Below, piece after piece: positions 4,903 through 7,349 of a DNA stretch of 7,349 nucleotides. The notes under the pieces are model-generated. The model was not told the DNA's origin. It was given only the letters and a program-made list of their open reading frames with translations, and searched no databases. Positions within the stretch are counted from its first letter, which is position 1; each line of letters starts with the position of its first letter. The position numbers and the translations under genes are program-made. Source of the stretch: Cyanobacteriota bacterium. GTDB taxonomy: Bacteria; Cyanobacteriota; Cyanobacteriia; SKYG9. The stretch is taken from contig JANWZG010000183.1 in assembly GCA_025054735.1 (NCBI GenBank), forward strand, positions 1 to 7,349, written 5' to 3'.

Positions 4903-6813
4903 ATGGCAAAAGTTGTTGGAATTGATTTAGGTACGACAAACTCCTGCGTTGCGGTGATGGAGGGTGGTAAGCCCACAGTAATCGCCAATGCGGAGGGTTT
5001 TCGGACGACACCGTCTGTAGTTGCGTTCGCGAAGAATGGCGATCGACTCGTTGGGCAAATTGCCAAGCGTCAAGCCGTTATGAACCCTGAAAACACCTTC
5101 TATTCAGTTAAGCGGTTCATAGGCCGTCGATTTGACGAAGTTACCCACGAAGCTACTGAAGTGTCCTACAAGGTGCTCAACGTTAATGGTAACGTCAAGA
5201 TTGACTGCCCTAGTTTAGGCAAACAGTTTGCGCCAGAGGAAATCTCTGCTCAAGTACTGCGTAAGCTAGTTGAGGATGCAAGTAAGTATCTGGGGGAGCA
5301 GGTTACCCAAGCGGTTATCACTGTCCCTGCTTACTTCAACGACTCCCAGCGCCAAGCGACTAAGGATGCTGGCAAGATTGCTGGCATCGAAGTGCTACGG
5401 ATTATTAACGAGCCAACCGCTGCATCACTGGCCTATGGGTTAGACAAGAAGAGCAACGAAACCATTCTTGTGTTTGACTTAGGTGGTGGCACATTCGACG
5501 TATCCATTCTAGAAGTTGGCGATGGTGTGTTTGAAGTATTGGCAACTGCCGGGGACACCCATCTTGGCGGTGACGACTTTGACAAGAAGATTGTGGACTA
5601 CTTGGCAGAGGACTTCAAGCGTAATGAGGGAATTGACCTGCGGAAGGATCGTCAAGCCCTTCAACGACTTACTGAAGCAGCAGAAAAAGCCAAAATTGAG
5701 TTGTCTAGTGTTACCCAAGCTGAGATCAACTTACCCTTTATCACTGCCACTCAAGATGGGCCTAAGCATTTGGAGATGGTGCTTACCCGCGCCCGATTTG
5801 AAGAGCTGTGTTCTGATTTGATCGATCGCTGTCGGATCCCTGTGGAAACTGCCCTCAAGGATGCCAAGCTAGACAAGAGTCAAATCGATGAGGTTGTCAT
5901 GGTGGGGGGTTCTACTCGCATTCCAGCTATTCAAGAGCTAGTTCGGCGAATGCTAGACAAAGAGCCAAATCAGAGTGTTAACCCCGATGAAGTGGTTGCT
6001 GTGGGTGCTGCCATCCAAGCTGGTGTGCTGGCTGGTGAAGTCAAAGATATTCTTCTGTTAGACGTAACTCCCCTATCTCTGGGCGTGGAAACCCTAGGCG
6101 GTGTCATGACTCGGATCATTCCTCGTAACACTACCATTCCTACTAAGAAGTCAGAGGTGTTCTCCACAGCCGTCGATGGGCAGACTAATGTAGAGATTCA
6201 CGTGTTGCAAGGGGAGCGAGAGCTAGCGGCTGATAATAAGAGCTTGGGTACCTTTAGACTTGATGGTATCCCCTCAGCTCCGCGTGGTGTGCCCCAAATT
6301 GAGGTTACCTTTGATATTGATGCTAATGGGATCCTGAATGTGACAGCAAAAGACAAAGGCACTGGCAAGGAGCAATCTATTAGCATCACAGGTGCTTCAA
6401 CTCTGCCGAAGGATGAAGTGGAGCGCATGGTGCAAGAGGCTGAGCGTAATGCCCAGGCCGACAAGCAACGCCGGGAGAAAATTGATCTCAAGAACCAAGC
6501 AGATTCCTTAGCATACCAGGCTGAAAAGCAGCTCAATGAACTGGGCGACAAAGTACCTGAGTCAGAAAAGACTAAGGTGCAGAGTTTGGTTACTGAGTTA
6601 AAAGCTGTTGCTGCTAAGGATTCGCAGGACATTGAGCCTGAGAAGGTTAAATCGTTAATCTCTGAGTTGCAGCAGACGTTATACAGCATTGGTAGCAGCG
6701 TTTACCAACAAGCTAGCAGCGCAGGGCCTGCTAATGGAGCGTCAGATACAGGTACTTCTGCTAGTACCAGCGGTGATGATGTGATTGATGCTGACTTCAC
6801 TGAGTCTAAGTAA
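4903..6813 (+). CDS. dnaK: Hsp70 chaperone DnaK, cyanobacterial DnaK2 type
   Basis: The complete 636-residue protein has the expected Hsp70 layout. The ATPase domain (1 to about 383) shows the phosphate-1 motif VGIDLGTTNSCVAV (5-18), VPAYFNDSQRQATKDAG (141-157), the phosphate-2 motif VFDLGGGTFDVSIL (190-203) and the adenosine motif VVMVGGSTRIPAIQ (331-344). The linker DILLLDVTPLSLGVETLGG (382-400) joins the peptide-binding beta domain (about 393-500), and a helical lid follows to about 605. A flexible S/G/T-rich tail ends in DDVIDADFTESK. The overall sequence and the DDVIDADF tail fit the essential general chaperone DnaK2 better than DnaK1 or DnaK3. It binds unfolded peptides in the cytoplasm in an ATP cycle driven by J-proteins and GrpE. 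Neither dnaJ nor grpE is in the window, so this copy is not in a grpE-dnaK-dnaJ operon, at least on its upstream side. The start is set by GGAG at 7 nt. Confidence 0.98.
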   Translation: MAKVVGIDLGTTNSCVAVMEGGKPTVIANAEGFRTTPSVVAFAKNGDRLVGQIAKRQAVMNPENTFYSVKRFIGRRFDEVTHEATEVSYKVLNVNGNVKIDCPSLGKQFAPEEISAQVLRKLVEDASKYLGEQVTQAVITVPAYFNDSQRQATKDAGKIAGIEVLRIINEPTAASLAYGLDKKSNETILVFDLGGGTFDVSILEVGDGVFEVLATAGDTHLGGDDFDKKIVDYLAEDFKRNEGIDLRKDRQALQRLTEAAEKAKIELSSVTQAEINLPFITATQDGPKHLEMVLTRARFEELCSDLIDRCRIPVETALKDAKLDKSQIDEVVMVGGSTRIPAIQELVRRMLDKEPNQSVNPDEVVAVGAAIQAGVLAGEVKDILLLDVTPLSLGVETLGGVMTRIIPRNTTIPTKKSEVFSTAVDGQTNVEIHVLQGERELAADNKSLGTFRLDGIPSAPRGVPQIEVTFDIDANGILNVTAKDKGTGKEQSISITGASTLPKDEVERMVQEAERNAQADKQRREKIDLKNQADSLAYQAEKQLNELGDKVPESEKTKVQSLVTELKAVAAKDSQDIEPEKVKSLISELQQTLYSIGSSVYQQASSAGPANGASDTGTSASTSGDDVIDADFTESK

Positions 6814-7008
6814 ATAGACTCTTAGTTCTGGTTGCCTGACGAAACTCTTGAAACTGTTATTCTTTTGTAGATTGGGTCAGCAGTAGCGTAATTCGACGGT
6901 GCAAAGACTGGTGTTGAATTTCACGTTGTTCAGTCTGACCTACGAAAAGATGTGTCAATCAACCAGCTCATCGGTCTAAATAGGCTCTGGCCTTTAGAGC
7001 GTTGACGT
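6814..7008. other. Structured non-coding stretch after dnaK
   Basis: There is no convincing gene between the dnaK stop and the terminator. AGACTG (6905-6910) can pair with CAGTCT (6931-6936), with an inner GTG (6911-6913) and CAC (6922-6924). GCTCT (6984-6988) can pair with AGAGC (6996-7000) across a 7-nt loop. These precede the terminator, so the stretch is either a long dnaK 3' untranslated region or part of a separate small RNA. I saw no convincing promoter within it. Confidence 0.5.
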
Positions 7009-7068
7009 AGAGCAGGGCTGCTTGTGAAGCAATGGTTTTTGAGCTAGCAAGTATTGCCCTGCTCTTTT
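7009..7068 (+). terminator. Strong intrinsic terminator downstream of dnaK
   Basis: AGAGCAGGGC (7009-7018) is perfectly complementary to GCCCTGCTCT (7056-7065), and the stem runs into TCTTTT (7063-7068). An inner CTTG (7021-7024) can pair with CAAG (7048-7051), extending the stem across an internal loop. The remaining loop is unusually long for a terminator (about 23 nt inside the inner stem) and contains a run of five T. The T-tract lies only on the plus-strand side, so it ends rightward transcription, most simply that of dnaK about 195 bp upstream. Confidence 0.8.
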
Positions 7069-7349
7069 ATTCCCTGTTCTCCAGGGTTCATGCTTTATAG
7101 GGCATTGCTTACACAGGCAATACTGAAGCAGGGTTACAGGTTCACTCGTGAGTTGTTGCAATCATCACCTATAGCGATCGGGTTTGTGTGCTACTTAGCG
7201 ATCGTTATGTTCTAGAATGTAATAGTTTTTCAATCTGGATTAATGATTTGTCAGCTAAAGTTGTAAACAGGCTTACCCTAGCAAGTTTAGGAGTTAGAGA
7301 TACTAAGCTCTGTCACCGAGAATATAACCAGTCGTTGATTTGCAAACCT
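7069..7349. other. Right-hand gap with no recognised gene
   Basis: I recognise no gene here. ATTGC (7104-7108) and GCAAT (7117-7121) can form a short hairpin. GGCAATACT (7116-7124) is the reverse complement of 7050-7058 inside the terminator. Two GCGATCG sites lie at 7174-7180 and 7198-7204, and the palindrome TTCTAGAA at 7210-7217. One plus-strand frame stays open from 7152 to the edge (66 codons) but has only a GTG start at 7188, no Shine-Dalgarno and no recognisable protein. This is probably upstream sequence of a gene beyond the window. Confidence 0.5.

Noticed and set aside
6198..6689. Minus-strand 163-codon frame within dnaK, S- and C-rich
   Set aside because: It is a long antisense shadow of a highly conserved coding sequence, a common artefact in dnaK genes.
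3719..7220. Shared 11-mer TTCTAGAATGT at 3719-3729 and 7210-7220, both intergenic
   Set aside because: Several identical 11-mer pairs are expected by chance in a window this size, so two copies are not evidence of a common regulatory element.
7152..7349. Plus-strand frame open for 66 codons to the right edge
   Set aside because: The only early start is GTG at 7188 without a Shine-Dalgarno, the translation is not recognisable, and open frames of this length arise by chance. It cannot be judged without sequence beyond the edge.

Overview
The window is an ordinary housekeeping stretch of a cyanobacterial chromosome. The cyanobacterial assignment rests on four things: a DnaK of the DnaK2 type, a small DUF2949-type protein (a family I know only from cyanobacteria), a cyanobacterial-style STAS protein, and repeated CGATCG cores (the centre of the HIP1 motif) across genes and gaps. 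Genus cannot be given from the sequence alone.

Layout. From 3380 leftwards, five genes lie on the minus strand in the order DUF2949 protein, carA, STAS-domain protein, mrnC and rlmB. The last is cut by the left edge. The gaps are 57, 67, 48 and 183 bp, so partial co-transcription is likely. A good sigma-70 type promoter (TTGTCA-N17-TATACT) between carA and the STAS gene suggests that STAS-mrnC-rlmB also forms its own unit. The 183-bp mrnC-rlmB gap carries two adjacent short tandem duplications. A divergent gap of about 450 bp (3381-3829) separates this block from the plus-strand genes: a family 4 (Fe-S) uracil-DNA glycosylase at 3830-4531, then dnaK at 4903-6813. After dnaK come 536 bp without a convincing gene. 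They hold several hairpins and a strong intrinsic terminator whose U-tract ends at 7068.

How the genes fit together. mrnC (Mini-ribonuclease III, 23S rRNA 3' maturation) and rlmB (23S rRNA 2'-O-methylation) form a ribosome-maturation pair that is also adjacent in Firmicutes. carA supplies carbamoyl phosphate for pyrimidines and arginine. The STAS protein is a probable phosphorylation-controlled partner-switch regulator. The glycosylase removes uracil from DNA, and DnaK is the general chaperone. These are mostly independent housekeeping functions that share a neighbourhood.

I found no clear undescribed system. The observations most worth checking are the start of the STAS gene (a perfect Shine-Dalgarno lies inside the annotated frame and points at an AUU codon), the tandem duplications before rlmB, several perfect inverted repeats in upstream gaps, and the structured region after dnaK that could be a long 3' UTR or a small RNA.
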